A stretch of DNA of 64,000 nt, taken from assembly GCA_036023115.1 (NCBI GenBank), contig JAYKKT010000055.1, positions 10,794,501-10,858,500 on the forward strand, given 5' to 3'. Of this stretch, positions 1 to 9,122 are shown one piece after another. Both the position numbers and the translations under genes were made by a program. Below the pieces are notes generated by a model, which was not told the DNA's origin, ran no database searches, and worked only from the letters and a program-made list of their open reading frames with translations. Numbering within the stretch: the stretch's first letter is position 1; each line of letters begins with the position of its first letter. This DNA is from Brasenia schreberi (Eukaryota; Streptophyta; Magnoliopsida; Nymphaeales; Cabombaceae).

Positions 1-12
1 GCAGACACAAAC

Positions 13-516
13 TCACCACTGTAGCTCACTTCCCAGCCAAGAACTCGAAGCTCCCAAACAACATAAGAGACCTCTTTTTCGTCTACTACTGGTGGTGATG
101 ATGGCTTTTCTATTGCCGGTGGTGCTGATGGTGCCATAATTTCTTCGGACTTGATTGGCTCTGTATCTGACGCAACTTCCTTCTTTTTTGCCACCACTCA
201 ACGGGCTCTGCGGTCGTGAAAGGAGAAACGATTCTTGAGTCTTGTCCGACGGCCTACTTTCCCTCCTCCTTCGGCTTAATTGGTGGCTGATGGTGCGGCA
301 GAATGGTGAACTCGTTTTTAAGGGCCTGCTCGATAGGAAACTGCAATTCTTGCAAACGCCTTCTTCTAGGGATCGATCAACTCCGCGACAACGTAATTTA
401 GTATTAATGAAGCTCCAACACCAAATCAGCCAATCGACTACCATTTTTTTTCCAACCACCATTCATCGAGTCGCCCCATGCTGTATTCAGTGCCCAATTG
501 CAAGCTCTAATACCGG
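13..516 (-). other. LTR-retrotransposon leader/gag-like remnant
   Basis: A minus-strand reading frame (13-462, 149 codons, basic and serine-rich) lies just inside what looks like a primer-binding site: plus-strand GCTCTAATACC at about 504-514, complementary in sense to the tRNA-iMet-type sites of other elements here. The adjoining LTR fragment (517-800) supports a retroelement leader or gag start. A second frame in the same stretch is also partly open (IEQALKNEF, PIKPKEEGK), so the frame may have shifted. I recognise no domain. The element runs off the left edge, so its class cannot be assigned. Confidence 0.35.
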
Positions 517-800
517 GTAAAATATCAAGTAAGGATCTGAATATTTTTTATTAAATGACTAAATCTATATAAAAAGCAGCCACAAAGGGCTTCATTTATT
601 GATAAAGGAAGTCTCTATTTATAGAGTATGAAATACAATATTTACATTAGAGAGAGAAAAGAAGAGAGGAGTGGTCAACGGCTAGTTGGGGCCAGCAATA
701 CTAATTGGCCCTAGTCCTAGTCAAAGTTTGATGGGCCTTAGTAGCTAGTCTCCTATTACAATTTAGCTTTAAGAGTTCTTACATGATTGAGAAGGACAAC
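517..800 (-). repeat. LTR fragment
   Basis: Follows the primer-binding-like GCTCTAATACC. It resembles the LTR at 24854-25094 in order of motifs: an AATGA-type stretch before AAATCTATAT, a cacaaaggctt-type motif, then TATTTATAGAG. The terminal TG is degraded. The right edge is uncertain; unrelated copia coding sequence starts by 831. Confidence 0.4.
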
Positions 801-830
801 ATTAAGACTCAGTTTTTTTACTTATCATCA

Positions 831-2811
831 GTCTATCATGTTCCTAACTTCTCAGTGAATTTATTATCAATTATACCCTTGATAAAATGCCTTAATTGCT
901 TCGTAACTTTCTATGCTTCTTAGTGAGTATTTCATGATTTAACAATGAAGAAGATCCTTGGTTGTGGTAGCTTGCGAAGAGGGCCCTACATTCTAAAGAA
1001 CTTGTCTCAAGCACCATCGACTTCATATTCTGCAAAAGTATTCTAAGAAGAAAAAATGATGATGTGGCGCAACCGATTGGGTCATCTACCAGTGTCAAGC
1101 TCTAGCAAGTAGTTCCAAATATGTGTCTTGAGTTTAATGAAGTTGTTCTTAAATGTGATGTGTGTCAAAAGGCCAAACATCATAGAGTTAGTTTTCTTTC
1201 TTATGAGTCCAAGGCGTTACATCCATTTAAATTAGTACATTCAGACGTGGGGTCATTCTCCTGTAGTCTTGTTGCATGGTCATAAATATTTTATTTCCTT
1301 CGTTGATGACTATTCTCGGTTTACTATAATTTATCTCATGAAATCAAAAGATGAAGTTTCGACAATATTTCTCTCATTTCACAAATTCATTGAAAATCAA
1401 TTCTGGCCATTTACAAGACTATCTGAAAAAACATTGGATTTTACACCAAATCTCATGTTCTTATACCCTCCAACATAATGGTGTTGCAAAAAAAAAAAGA
1501 CATATTCTGGAAGTTGCCATAATATTACTTATTAGATGCAACACCCCAAAAAATTATTGGGAGGAAGCTATTGTTACCTCTGTTTATCTCATTAATCGGA
1601 TACCTAATTCTATTCTAAATAGAGTCATCGTACTATACCATAAAACCATCGAATTGGATGTGTATGTTATGTGCATGTGCACTCTTATCTCAGCAACCCT
1701 AGAGCTATTAAATGCATGTTTATTGGGTATTTCTCCTCAAAAAAGAGATAAGTGTTGTAACTCAATTACTCAAAAAACTTTTGTCTATTTGGATGTTACT
1801 TTCTTTGAGTCCGTTCTTTACTTCTTCCCAAAAGATGAGTCCTAGTGTTTCTCTTATTTTTGCTCTCGTCTTACCCATTAGTCCCACCTTTATAAAACAT
1901 GATGTTATAGAAAATACTAGAAGTGACCTGGTCACAAAGGAAATTCAGGCATATACTCGAGCATAAAGGAGTGTAATAATCTGCAGTACGAAAAGGTAAG
2001 AGAAATTGTACCTTACATCCAATTTTTAGATTTGTTTCTTATCATAGTATCTCAAATTTTTTTAAGAAATTTGTGGAGAATGCAGAAATACACAGTGTTT
2101 CCAAGGACTTTTATGAAGCTTCAAAATCTTCATAGTGGAAAAAGTCATGACATGCGAATTACAAGCTTTAGAGAAGAATTTACTTAGAACATTATTACTC
2201 TTTCAAAAAGAAGAAAAGAATTGATTACAAATGGGTTTACATTGTAAATCCAAAGTTGATGGGAGCTTGGAACGCTATAAGTCAAGGTTGGCAACAAAGG
2301 GGTACAACCAATCATATAGGGTAGACTACTCTACACTAAAACTTTTGCTCCAGTTGCAAAACTAACTACTATTAGAGTTATCATAAGGTTAACTACATAA
2401 AAAGGGTGGGGATATATGGCAACTAGACATGGAAATTGCTTTTATGCATGAAACGCTAAACAAAGGAGTATATATGACATTACCTCCAAGGTACAATAAC
2501 AATAAGGGAGAGATCAATCAAATATATAGACTAAACAAAGCTATTTATTTTCTTAAACAATCTCAAAAAGCATGGTTTGAAAGTTCATTGATGGTTGTTT
2601 ATGAAAAGGGGCAAGGGGATTTCTCTACTAATAGTCTATTTTGATGATATAATTGTTACAGGTGATATGTAGAAGAAATTATTTTGTTAAAGACAAAATT
2701 ACATCAATTGTTTTACTTGAAGGACTTGGGCAGACAGATTACACTACTTCCTAGGCACATCAATATTGTATTTAAATAAAGGTGTATTTTTAATACAAAG
2801 AAAATATACTG
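831..2811 (+). pseudogene. Ty1/copia pol remnant, part 1 (pre-integrase to RT)
   Basis: This is the 5' part of a decayed Ty1/copia polyprotein. The frame opens with VYHVPNFSVNLLSI, typical of the gag-pre-integrase region. It continues through integrase pieces at 1140-1845 (FVDDYSRFT; HNGVAKKKRHILEVA; a YWEEAI-type C-terminal stretch) and an RT region at 2200-2740 (TFAPVAKLTTIRVI; QLDMEIAFMHE in place of the usual QLDV.NAFLHG; LHQLFYLKDLG). Several frameshifts and stops break it. No 5' LTR, gag or protease is visible upstream, so the element is 5'-truncated. At 2811 it is cut by the outer gene-capturing element, and the same reading resumes at 9387. Confidence 0.85.
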
Positions 2812-3080
2812 TGTTGGAAATCGTGGAAGCGTAATGGATGATAAAATATCATAAAACGATAAGAAACAGTGAAGATAAAATGTGGAGATCGAAGGAGGGG
2901 CAGGCCCTCCAATGGAGGTTGCCCCCCTGACTCTCTCTCTTTCTTAATCTTAAACTCTTAACCCAATCCTTATATAATGTGCTGTTAAATACAAAATGCT
3001 CTTAGTACTACGGACAATTACAATAATATATAAAACATCAAATTTACTAAAACTGACACTAAAAAGCATATTCTTCAACA
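2812..3080 (-). repeat. 3' LTR of outer element
   Basis: Begins TGTTGGAAATCG and ends CTTCAACA on the plus strand. It pairs with 9123-9386 and is also related to the LTRs of the inner element. The CT-rich block followed by a TTAATCTTAA stretch is shared by all four LTRs. Confidence 0.85.
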
Positions 3081-3139
3081 CCTCCCTCAAGTTGAGAGTG
3101 AGATACTTCGAACTCCAAACTTGCCAAAAAACTTATCCT

Positions 3140-3860
3140 TCTTTTTTTTCTTATTTTTCAGTCCTTTTACCTGTTCATTTTTCAACAATTTTCTTAGCTG
3201 CAACACTCTTGATCAGCCTTCATGCCTGTTCTTCAGGAGCTTCATGGCTACACCAATCTTCAGCAACTCTTTGGTTGCAATAACTTCAACTCACCCTTCA
3301 TAGTTGATAATTATCAGCAGCTTCTTGGCTGCAACATTTTCAACAACTTATTTGGCTGCAACATGTAATCCTTGCATGGCCAGTCTCAAGCCCGAATAAA
3401 GGAAGAGGGTTGCGTTAGGCTTCTAACAGCCGGCATAAAACTTTGTCAGACTTATCTACGATGGATTCTACAAATTATGAGCATTGGGTACAAGGAATCC
3501 ATGTAGCCGACTCCATCTAGTATGGGAAAAGGCTTAGTTGTTGTTGTATTTGGATGCAACATCTTCAACTCAACTTTCATAGTTGGTCATTTTCAGTAGC
3601 TTCTTTGGTTGCAACATCTTCAACTCAGTCTTCATGGCTGGTCATTTTCAACAGCTTCTTGACTGTAACATCTTCAACTCAGTCTTCATAACTAGTCATT
3701 TTCAGCAGCTTCTTAGCTGCAACATATTTCAACATCTTTGACTGCAACATCTTCAACTCAGCCCTCATAGTTGGTCATTTTCAGCAGTTTCTAGCAATCT
3801 CGTAGTTGCAAAACACATTTCAGCAGTTTTCATGATTGCAATCTTCATCTCATAAAAAAA
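3140..3860 (-). repeat. 54-bp minisatellite in 3' region of outer element
   Basis: Degenerate tandem units of about 54 bp, each with a plus-strand CAGCTTCTTGGCTGCAACAT-like core and a CTTCAACTCAGTCTTCAT-like half. The reverse complement matches the units at 7613-7860 in the inner element, so the array belongs to the element family. It sits between the captured genes and the polypurine tract and is interrupted by a retroposon at 3365-3546. Confidence 0.75.
3365..3546 (+). mobile_element. RTE/SINE-tailed retroposon with TSD
   Basis: An insertion of about 182 bp in the minisatellite ends in the tail shared with the RTE LINE at 20871-21857: ATCCATGTAGCCGACTCC, then GGGAAAAGGCTTAGTTGTTG. It is flanked by a near-perfect 16-bp duplication, TATTTGGCTGCAACAT (3349-3364) and TATTTGGATGCAACAT (3547-3562). 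Its 5' part differs from the LINE here, so it may be a SINE using the LINE tail or a different LINE subfamily. Confidence 0.65.
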
Positions 3861-4084
3861 GAACAGCAACAAGTTATTCACAACACTTCTTTCGTGTCAA
3901 ACTAATTGGATTGCACCCTTGCAACCCGATTTGCATATTAATTATGAGTGGACTGCACTCTTACAACTCGATTTGCATATCAATCTTCAGTCACCTCACA
4001 ACCACCTCGAATCTGCATTGTATTAAATACTTGGTGTGCAGGTTAATCATCTCTTCTTCTTGGGTATTTCATCAATCAGTTGGT

Positions 4085-4853
4085 TCACAACTCATTTATC
4101 CTTATCTCATCCATTTGCACATGCTTGTCACCACATTTTGCATACATGTCCACCAAAGCAGTTCCTACAAAAGCATCCTGTGATAATAGTAGTTTGGTAG
4201 CCAAAGCATGAACAGAGAGCCCATTGAACACATCCCCAGTAGATGCAAACACTTTCAAGATACTAAAGTGAGTAACTGAATCAGGAGCAACACACTTTGA
4301 ATGCATCTCTTGGAAGATCCTGACAGCAGGCTCTGGATGCCCATTCTGCAAGTAGCCACGAATCATACAATTGCCAGAAACTCGATCCTTCTTATCTTTC
4401 AAAATTGAAGACAAGCACTCAGCATCTTGCAAATATCCAACCACCAAGCTTCTTTCATCACATGCGGCGCCACTCTTCACAAGAAGAGAGTGAACCCACT
4501 TTCCGCATTGGATGTCACCGCATTGAGCACATGTAGATAACAGATCCACCAAAGAAATCAAATAAGGAATTAGACCAAACCGCAACATTCTAAGGACCAC
4601 ATAAACTGAATCCTCCAAATGGTTGTTCTTAGCCAATCTAGAAACCATCAACAACCATGAAACCACATGCTTATCTTCCAACCCATTGAAAACACAGATG
4701 GCTCCATTGACATTCCATGTCGAAGCCATTGACCGACAGATAGCAAACAAATGATCGAGACATTGTTCAGACGTACACCATCTTCCCTTTGCATTCCTTT
4801 GAATAAGGTAAACGCATTCGTGACACGTTTCATTCGTGTGTAACCCTAAACAA
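4085..4853 (-). pseudogene. Captured PPR protein fragment (C-terminal part)
   Basis: PLS-type pentatricopeptide repeats are readable on the minus strand: HVVSWLLMVSRLAKNNHLED, an SGNCMIRGYLQNGHPEPAV unit followed by RIFQEMHSKCVAPDSVTHFS, then DAFVGTALVDMYAKCG. The upstream part (NAFTLFKGMQREDGVRLNNV) is in another frame, so at least one frameshift is present. It continues the PPR piece at 8272-8337 across the inner-element insertion, whose target site falls inside this gene (FWSA before, GYTRMKR after). PPR proteins bind organellar RNA; this copy is broken and carried in sense by a retroelement. No start, transit peptide or C-terminal E/DYW domain is visible. Confidence 0.8.
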
Positions 4854-4858
4854 GTGCC
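4854..4858. repeat. Target-site duplication GTGCC (left copy)
   Basis: GTGCC at 4854-4858 repeats at 8272-8276 and brackets the inner LTR element exactly. Confidence 0.85.
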
Positions 4859-5179
4859 TATTGAAGAATATGTTTATCTAGTGTCTTTGTGTTAGTTTTA
4901 TGTTTCTAAGTATTATTGTACTCGCCTGAAACTATAGGGGTATTTTGGTAATTTTTTGTACTAGGGGGTATTTTGGTTATTTTATGTTTTACAGCTCCTT
5001 ATATAAGGGCTGATAGGTTGTATTAAGGTTTGAGTTGCTGAGATTAAGAAAGAGAGAGAAAGAGGGGTGGCGGCCTCTATTGGAGGTCCGCCCCCTCCTC
5101 CGATCTTCATGCTTTTCTTTTTTATCTTGTGTTCATCTTTTCTATTATTGTTTATCCGCTACGCAACCATGTTCCAACA
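4859..5179 (+). repeat. 5' LTR of inner element
   Basis: Matches 7957-8271. The start is degraded (TATTGAAGAAT against TGTTAAGAAT in the 3' copy); it ends GTTCCAACA. A TATATAAGG box at 4993-5001 is a plausible LTR promoter, followed by a GA-rich leader. Confidence 0.88.
4993..5001 (+). promoter_or_regulatory. Putative LTR TATA box
   Basis: TATATAAGG lies mid-LTR in both inner LTRs (here and about 8095-8103), where plant LTR promoters usually sit. Inferred from position and sequence only. Confidence 0.4.
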
Positions 5180-5193
5180 TGGTATCAGAGCCG
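5180..5193 (+). other. Primer-binding site (tRNA-iMet type)
   Basis: TGGTATCAGAGCCG directly follows the LTR end and matches the classic plant initiator-Met tRNA 3'-end complement used by Ty1/copia elements. It makes reverse transcription by a copia-type helper likely. Confidence 0.88.
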
Positions 5194-5539
5194 TACGATT
5201 AATGGGAACAAGGGATTTAAAGAAGAGAAGATGACGACGGATTTGAAGAACTTCAGTGGTAGAAACTTGTGATGTTCATCGGAACAGGTGCAACAGGTTA
5301 CATGAGTGACATTCATGTGTCAGTAGCATCCTACGGTAGTGATGTGTCTGGAAGTGGATTATGGCTCAGGGGATGATGCATCTAGGGTTTATGATGCTTT
5401 AGCTATTGGTAAAGAGTTTCAGTCTGACAAGTAAAGAGGCAGATGTTACTATCGAATGGCAAACTCTTAGTTCATTTTGAGGTTGTATCTCACTGTTGCG
5501 GTTGTGGAAAGGTTATATCTTACATTGATACTCTCATTG

Positions 5540-5860
5540 GTCAAGGTAAAATATGGTGACACTCTCAGGCGATTTACTACTTACGTATCTCATGCAGTGC
5601 ACGTCATGAGTCCTGATGCATATGAACGTGAACTGGACATGAGCATGGATGGACTGAAGGCTAAAATCACTGGCCTTTTTAACTTCAATTGATGCAGAAT
5701 TGAATATCACATACATAGACGAAGATGGAGATGTGGTGACATTGGTCAATGATGAAGACCTTGCTGATGCCATTCAGCAAAGGATTAAAATCCTTTGCGG
5801 TTGGAAGTGACTCTTCAACAAAAGTGATGACAGAAAATGACGTATTCATTCTGAAAAAGG
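5540..5860 (+). pseudogene. Captured NBR1/Joka2-like PB1-domain fragment
   Basis: The plus strand reads VKVKYGDTLRRF, then ELDMSMDGLKAKITGLFNFN, then after a frame change AELNITYIDEDGDVV and TLVNDEDLADAIQQ. That order (basic VKYGDTLRRF, LRAKI-like segment, acidic YIDEDGDVVTLV...DL motif) is the PB1 domain at the N terminus of plant NBR1-type selective-autophagy receptors. In family members it mediates polymerisation. Only this domain is here; ZZ, NBR1 and UBA domains are absent. The frame breaks after FNFN, and a segment reading TYVSHAVHVMSPDAYERE sits between the two PB1 halves where homologues are shorter, so an intron remnant or foreign stretch may be included. It is in sense with the LTR element. 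Confidence 0.72.
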
Positions 5861-6124
5861 TTACACAAAAATATGGAAAGGAAGATCAAATTTTTTTAAA
5901 AAAGGTAATTTTATCCTTTTTTTGAATATCAAATGCTGGGAAAATGGAAGTTACAGATTACTTTTCCTGATTTTGGAGAAAGCAAACCAGAAAGGTAGAT
6001 ATGGTAAGTAAATTTCCTGATTTTGTGGGAAAGAAACTGTTTTATCTCCACATTTTTTTAGGAAAGAAAAATGGTAACTGCTGATCATTATCTGCATAAA
6101 CAAAGTTACTGTAGAGAAAGGAAG
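5861..6124 (+). other. Spacer between captured gene pieces
   Basis: AT-rich sequence with no recognised coding match. It contains two similar units (TTTCCTGATTTTG-type, near 5965 and 6012) and may derive from introns of a captured gene. Confidence 0.35.
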
Positions 6125-6335
6125 TAGAATATGCTGCAAAAGGCCTAGAGTATTTGCATGAACAGGCCAACCCTCCTGTCATCTACTGTGACTTTAAAGC
6201 ATCAAATATCTTGCTAAATGAAGCTTATCATCCAAAGCTTTCAGATTTTTGGACTCGCGAAACTCGACCCTATCGGAGAACACAGCCATGTCTCAACAAG
6301 AGTAATGGGAACTTATGGTCGAGCTTCTCCGTCGC
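6125..6335 (+). pseudogene. Captured RLCK-VII (PBL/CDL1-like) kinase fragment
   Basis: The frame reads [37 protein letters not shown], then after a frameshift [20 protein letters not shown] and TYGRASP. This is the catalytic loop to activation segment of receptor-like cytoplasmic kinase subfamily VII (PBS1/PBL type). The catalytic-loop Arg is Cys (YCD instead of YRD) and the Asp-Phe-Gly motif is broken by the frameshift. No P-loop or C-lobe remains. In the parent family these kinases relay signals from cell-surface receptors; this piece cannot form an active kinase. Confidence 0.82.
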
Positions 6336-6359
6336 AAAAACGAAAGGTGAGGGATCGCT

Positions 6360-7085
6360 CTTTGTGGAGTCCTCAACGATATCCAATGAATCTGACGGCT
6401 CAAGCTATGATGTTTCAGTCATGGTGAAGGATGCATTAGACGAGAAGGATCTTGAGCATATGCTTCATCTCATGAGGAGCGATGAAGAAGGTTGAGCCTG
6501 GCAAAGTATGACGGAAGGTTCTACTCCAAACATGACTTATCAGGATTGGCGATATGAACCACTGGTGGGGCCCACACAATATTGCAACAAATCTGTTTTT
6601 TGAGGATGCAACTCCAGAACTGGTCAGAGATTTCTTTTGGGATGATGAATTTCGACCCAAGTGGGATCCAATGCTTATATATTGTGATGTATTAGAGGAA
6701 TGTTATTCAACAAGAACTATGATCGTTCATTGGATAAAAAAGTTCCCTTTTTTTCTGCAATGATCGAGAATACATAATTGGTCGTCGGATATGGGAATCT
6801 GGAAGCTCGTTTTATTGTGTGACAAAGGGCGTTCCATAGGATATGGGCATCCCCAAGGACGTAGCGAAAGTTGGAGTTCGACATGGGATATGGGTTGCTG
6901 TAAAGAAATTGCACTCTGGTGTCAGGACATACCAGAATGCTAGGAAATTAGGGGCATCGCCATCAAGATATGCTCTTATGGCTCAGATAAGCACCAAAAT
7001 TTCTGCTGACAGCAACTCCAAGTCTCCAGAAACCTCATTTGTAACACTCGAGGCTATGCAGAGTTTGGAGCAGTGCTCGTAAATT
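6360..7085 (+). pseudogene. Captured START-domain protein fragment
   Basis: The plus strand reads [20 protein letters not shown], a leader found before plant START domains of the StAR-like membrane-associated type. After frame changes come STPNMTYQDWRYEP, FEDATPELVRDFFWDDEFRP, KWDPMLIYCDVLEEC, TMIVHWIKKFPFF, REYIIGRRIWESGSSFYCVT, and a C-terminal piece MGIPKDVAKVGVRHGIW to YALMAQISTKI. A segment of the domain (between KGVP and MGIPKD) is missing compared with the family. In the family the domain binds lipids. Several frameshifts and the deletion make it non-functional. It lies in sense, directly after the kinase piece. Confidence 0.82.
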
Positions 7086-7230
7086 TCAAGAGAGATGTTT
7101 ATCTACACGTGAAGTGTTTGATGAAATGCTTAAAAAGAGATGTTTACCTGCATATCAAGTATTTGCTGAAATGCTAAAAAAAAAATATGTTTACCTCAGC
7201 ATCAAGTGTTTGAAGAAAGTTTATAGAGAA
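7086..7230 (+). repeat. Short tandem repeat array
   Basis: Three degenerate copies of a unit of about 55-60 bp containing GATGTTTA and AAGTGTTTGATGAAATGCT-like motifs. It follows the START piece. Confidence 0.5.
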
Positions 7231-7383
7231 GAGATATATGCTAAAGAGTACCGTTATGAGGACTTCAAAAATATTTTTTATTCATAGCCAGTGAGGTTGC
7301 AGGAATTTGCTGCTATGAAAAGCTGCTTGAAAAGAAAAAAAAATGAAGGTTGATAAAAGTTTGTTGCAGTCATAGATGTTGTT

Positions 7384-7860
7384 TTAGATGACAGCCAGGA
7401 TGGCTACTTTGATGATTGTGACAGTCAAGATGGTTGCTTTATTGATGTGACAGCCAGGATGGTTGCTTTGATGTTGTGACAGCCAGGATGGCTGCTTTAT
7501 TAATGTGACAGCTAGAATGGCTGCTTTGATGATGTGATAGCCAGGATGACTGTTTTGTTGATGTGACAATCAGGATGGCTGCTTTGTTATTGTTACAGCC
7601 AAGAAGGCTGAGTTGATGTTGCAGCCAGAGATGTTGCTGGAGATGATTAGCCAGGAAGGCTAAGTTTATATTGCAACCAGAGATGCTGCTTGATATGATC
7701 AGTCAAGAAGGCTGAGTTGATGTTGCAGCCAGAGATGCTGCTGGAGATGATTAGCCAGGAAGGCTAAGTTTATATTGCAGCCAGAGATGCTGCTTGATAT
7801 GATCAGCCAAGAAGGCTGAGTTGAAGATATTGCAGCCAAAGAAGCTGTTGAAGATTAAAC
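7384..7860 (+). repeat. Minisatellite array in 3' region of inner element
   Basis: Two parts are visible. From 7384 to about 7610, units of about 29-33 bp carry a CAGCCAGGATGGCTG core, an imperfect palindrome able to form a hairpin. From about 7613 to 7860, units of about 54 bp carry GCAGCCAGAGATGCTGCT and AGCCAAGAAGGCTGAGTTGA. The second unit is the complement of the array at 3140-3860. Confidence 0.8.
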
Positions 7861-7956
7861 CAGTGATGAAGACAGATGAAGAACGTTGCAAGCAGATATG
7901 AATTTTTTTTGGCAAGTTTGGAGTTCGAAGTATCTCACTCCCAACTTAAGGGGGGG

Positions 7957-8271
7957 TGTTAAGAATATGTTTATCTAGTGCCTTTGTGTTAGTTTTATGT
8001 TTTTAAGTATTATTGTACTCACCCGAAACTGTAGAGGTATTTTGGTAATTTTCTGTATTAGGGGTATTTTGGCCATTTTACATTTTACAGCTCCTTATAT
8101 AAGGGCTGATAGGTTGTATTAGGGTTTGAGTTGTTGAGATTAAGAAAGAGAGAGAAAGAGGGGGGCGACCTCCATTGGAGGTCCACCTCCTCCTCCGATC
8201 TTTATGCTTTTCTTTATCTTGTATTCATCTTTTCTATTATTGTTTATCTGCTGCGCAATCACGTTCCAACA
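7957..8271 (+). repeat. 3' LTR of inner element
   Basis: Begins TGTTAAGAATATG right after the polypurine tract and ends GTTCCAACA; GTGCC (8272-8276) follows as the right target-site duplication. Confidence 0.9.
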
Positions 8272-8337
8272 GTGCCGACCAAAAGACAATGTTTCTATGA
8301 GGAATTTTGTCGACCACTTTGTGTGCATCCATAATAT
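8272..8337 (-). pseudogene. Captured PPR fragment (middle piece)
   Basis: Minus strand reads NIMDAHKVVDKIPHRNIVFW followed by SA, a PPR linker of the kind DARKVFDKIPERNVVSW. It is contiguous with the PPR piece at 4085-4853 once the inner element is removed. Confidence 0.7.
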
Positions 8338-8558
8338 TGCCTCAAGTCATGTGCATGAAGATGAGGGAGGAAATGGAAGTGGCGGAAGCGGACGTGAGAG
8401 GCGGAGCCATGGCTGCCAAAGGCGTTGAGGTCCCTTCTTCCAACAAGAATCACTTCCGATACTCCGAAGGTTGTGGTGCTGCGAACCAACGTCCCTACAT
8501 TGTGCCTCTTCGCGACGTTGTGCACGATCACCAAGCTCTCCGTCATCTCCCTTTCCAT
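8338..8558 (-). pseudogene. Captured TrmH/SpoU RNA methyltransferase fragment
   Basis: The minus frame starts MEREMTESLVIVHNVAKRHN, then VGTLVRSTTTFGVSEVILVG, then RRDLNAFGSHGSASHVRFRH. This is the N-terminal part of the plant SpoU/TrmH-family 2'-O-methyltransferase (HNV.KRHN.GTL.RS...FG). The C-terminal SAM-binding trefoil-knot motifs are absent. It is wedged between two pieces of one PPR gene, in the same sense. The natural start codon and some upstream sequence appear included (AEAFHREKWKGR precedes it in an overlapping frame). Confidence 0.82.
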
Positions 8559-8776
8559 TTTTCTCTATGAAATGCCTCTGCTAAAGGAAATCGGCCTGCC
8601 AAAAGGGAGGGTGCAACAAATGGGTCTGGAAGACAGCCAAACTTTTCGACAAATGCGTGGTAGGTGCAGCCGAGCGGGAAAGCGGGGAGGTGCACACAAG
8701 AGTGAAGAAGGGAGGGAAAGGAGGAAGCATCACGTCGGGCACCGGAATCGAGCACGTGGTGGAAGAGTGCGAGCAT
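8559..8776 (-). pseudogene. Captured PPR fragment (N-terminal piece)
   Basis: Minus strand reads ALFHHVLDSGARRDASSFPS, LLHSCVHLPAFPLGCTYHAF, then VEKFGCLPDPFVAPSLL, matching the repeat pattern LF..ML.SGARPD..SFPFLL..C...G...HA...KFGC..D.FV...L. The logical continuation (NIMDAHKVVDKI) is at 8272-8337, after the TrmH piece. Confidence 0.72.
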
Positions 8777-8786
8777 AGCGTGCTAG

Positions 8787-9101
8787 TTACCGGTCACTGA
8801 GAGCTCCTATAGAGGAGAGTTCCATTACAGAACGTTGTCGGTGTTCGTTGATGGTTAGACCTGCATGGGCCACCAACTCTTTATGGCTCAGGGCTTCTCG
8901 GCTTCTCTCTCTGCCATAAACCGGCCCATCCATCATGTCATAGACTGGGTTTCGTCTTCTACCATTGCCATAGTCATGGCCGCCTTGTGTGCCCTGGACC
9001 ATTAGAGCAGCCATAAGATGGACTATTTCGCCTCCCATAGCCAGCTCCTCTCTTAGGGCTGCCACATTCATCGTCCTCTTTAACTCAACTGCATTTCTCA
9101 T
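8787..9101 (-). CDS. Leader ORF of outer element
   Basis: A 104-codon open frame whose ATG follows the primer-binding site within a few bases. It begins MRNAVELKRTMNVAALREEL with Ala-rich sequence, then charged RRRNPVYD and RERSREAL stretches. Position is that of gag, but no zinc knuckle or known gag domain is visible. It might be a gag remnant or a captured exon. Confidence 0.4.
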   Translation of the reverse strand: MRNAVELKRTMNVAALREELAMGGEIVHLMAALMVQGTQGGHDYGNGRRRNPVYDMMDGPVYGRERSREALSHKELVAHAGLTINEHRQRSVMELSSIGALSDR

Positions 9102-9122
9102 CGACTGAAGGCTTTGATACCA
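9102..9122 (-). other. Primer-binding site of outer element
   Basis: Minus strand CATGGTATCAAAGCCTTCAG abuts the LTR start at 9123 and resembles the iMet-type TGGTATC(A)AGAGC site with a changed 3' half. Confidence 0.75.

Larger units (their letters stand above)
4859..8271 (+). mobile_element. Inner non-autonomous LTR element carrying NBR1, RLCK and START gene fragments
   Basis: A complete element of about 3.4 kb with LTRs at 4859-5179 and 7957-8271, a tRNA-iMet primer-binding site at 5180-5193, a polypurine tract (CTTAAGGGGGGG) just before 7957, and a 5-bp TSD (GTGCC). There is no recognisable gag, protease, integrase or RT. The body holds three unrelated host-gene pieces, all in the sense of the element: a PB1 domain, a receptor-like cytoplasmic kinase core and a START domain. 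Two tandem-repeat arrays follow. LTR sequence, polypurine region and minisatellite are shared with the outer element, so both belong to one family. Coding frames carry stops and frameshifts. Confidence 0.88.

Noticed and set aside
2807..2811. TSD for the outer element
   Set aside because: TACTG on the left and CTATG on the right are not a duplication; I report no TSD for this element.
3140..3860. Possible CRISPR-like array, also 7384-7860
   Set aside because: Units are contiguous degenerate minisatellite repeats without unique spacers, in a plant genome, and belong to a retroelement.
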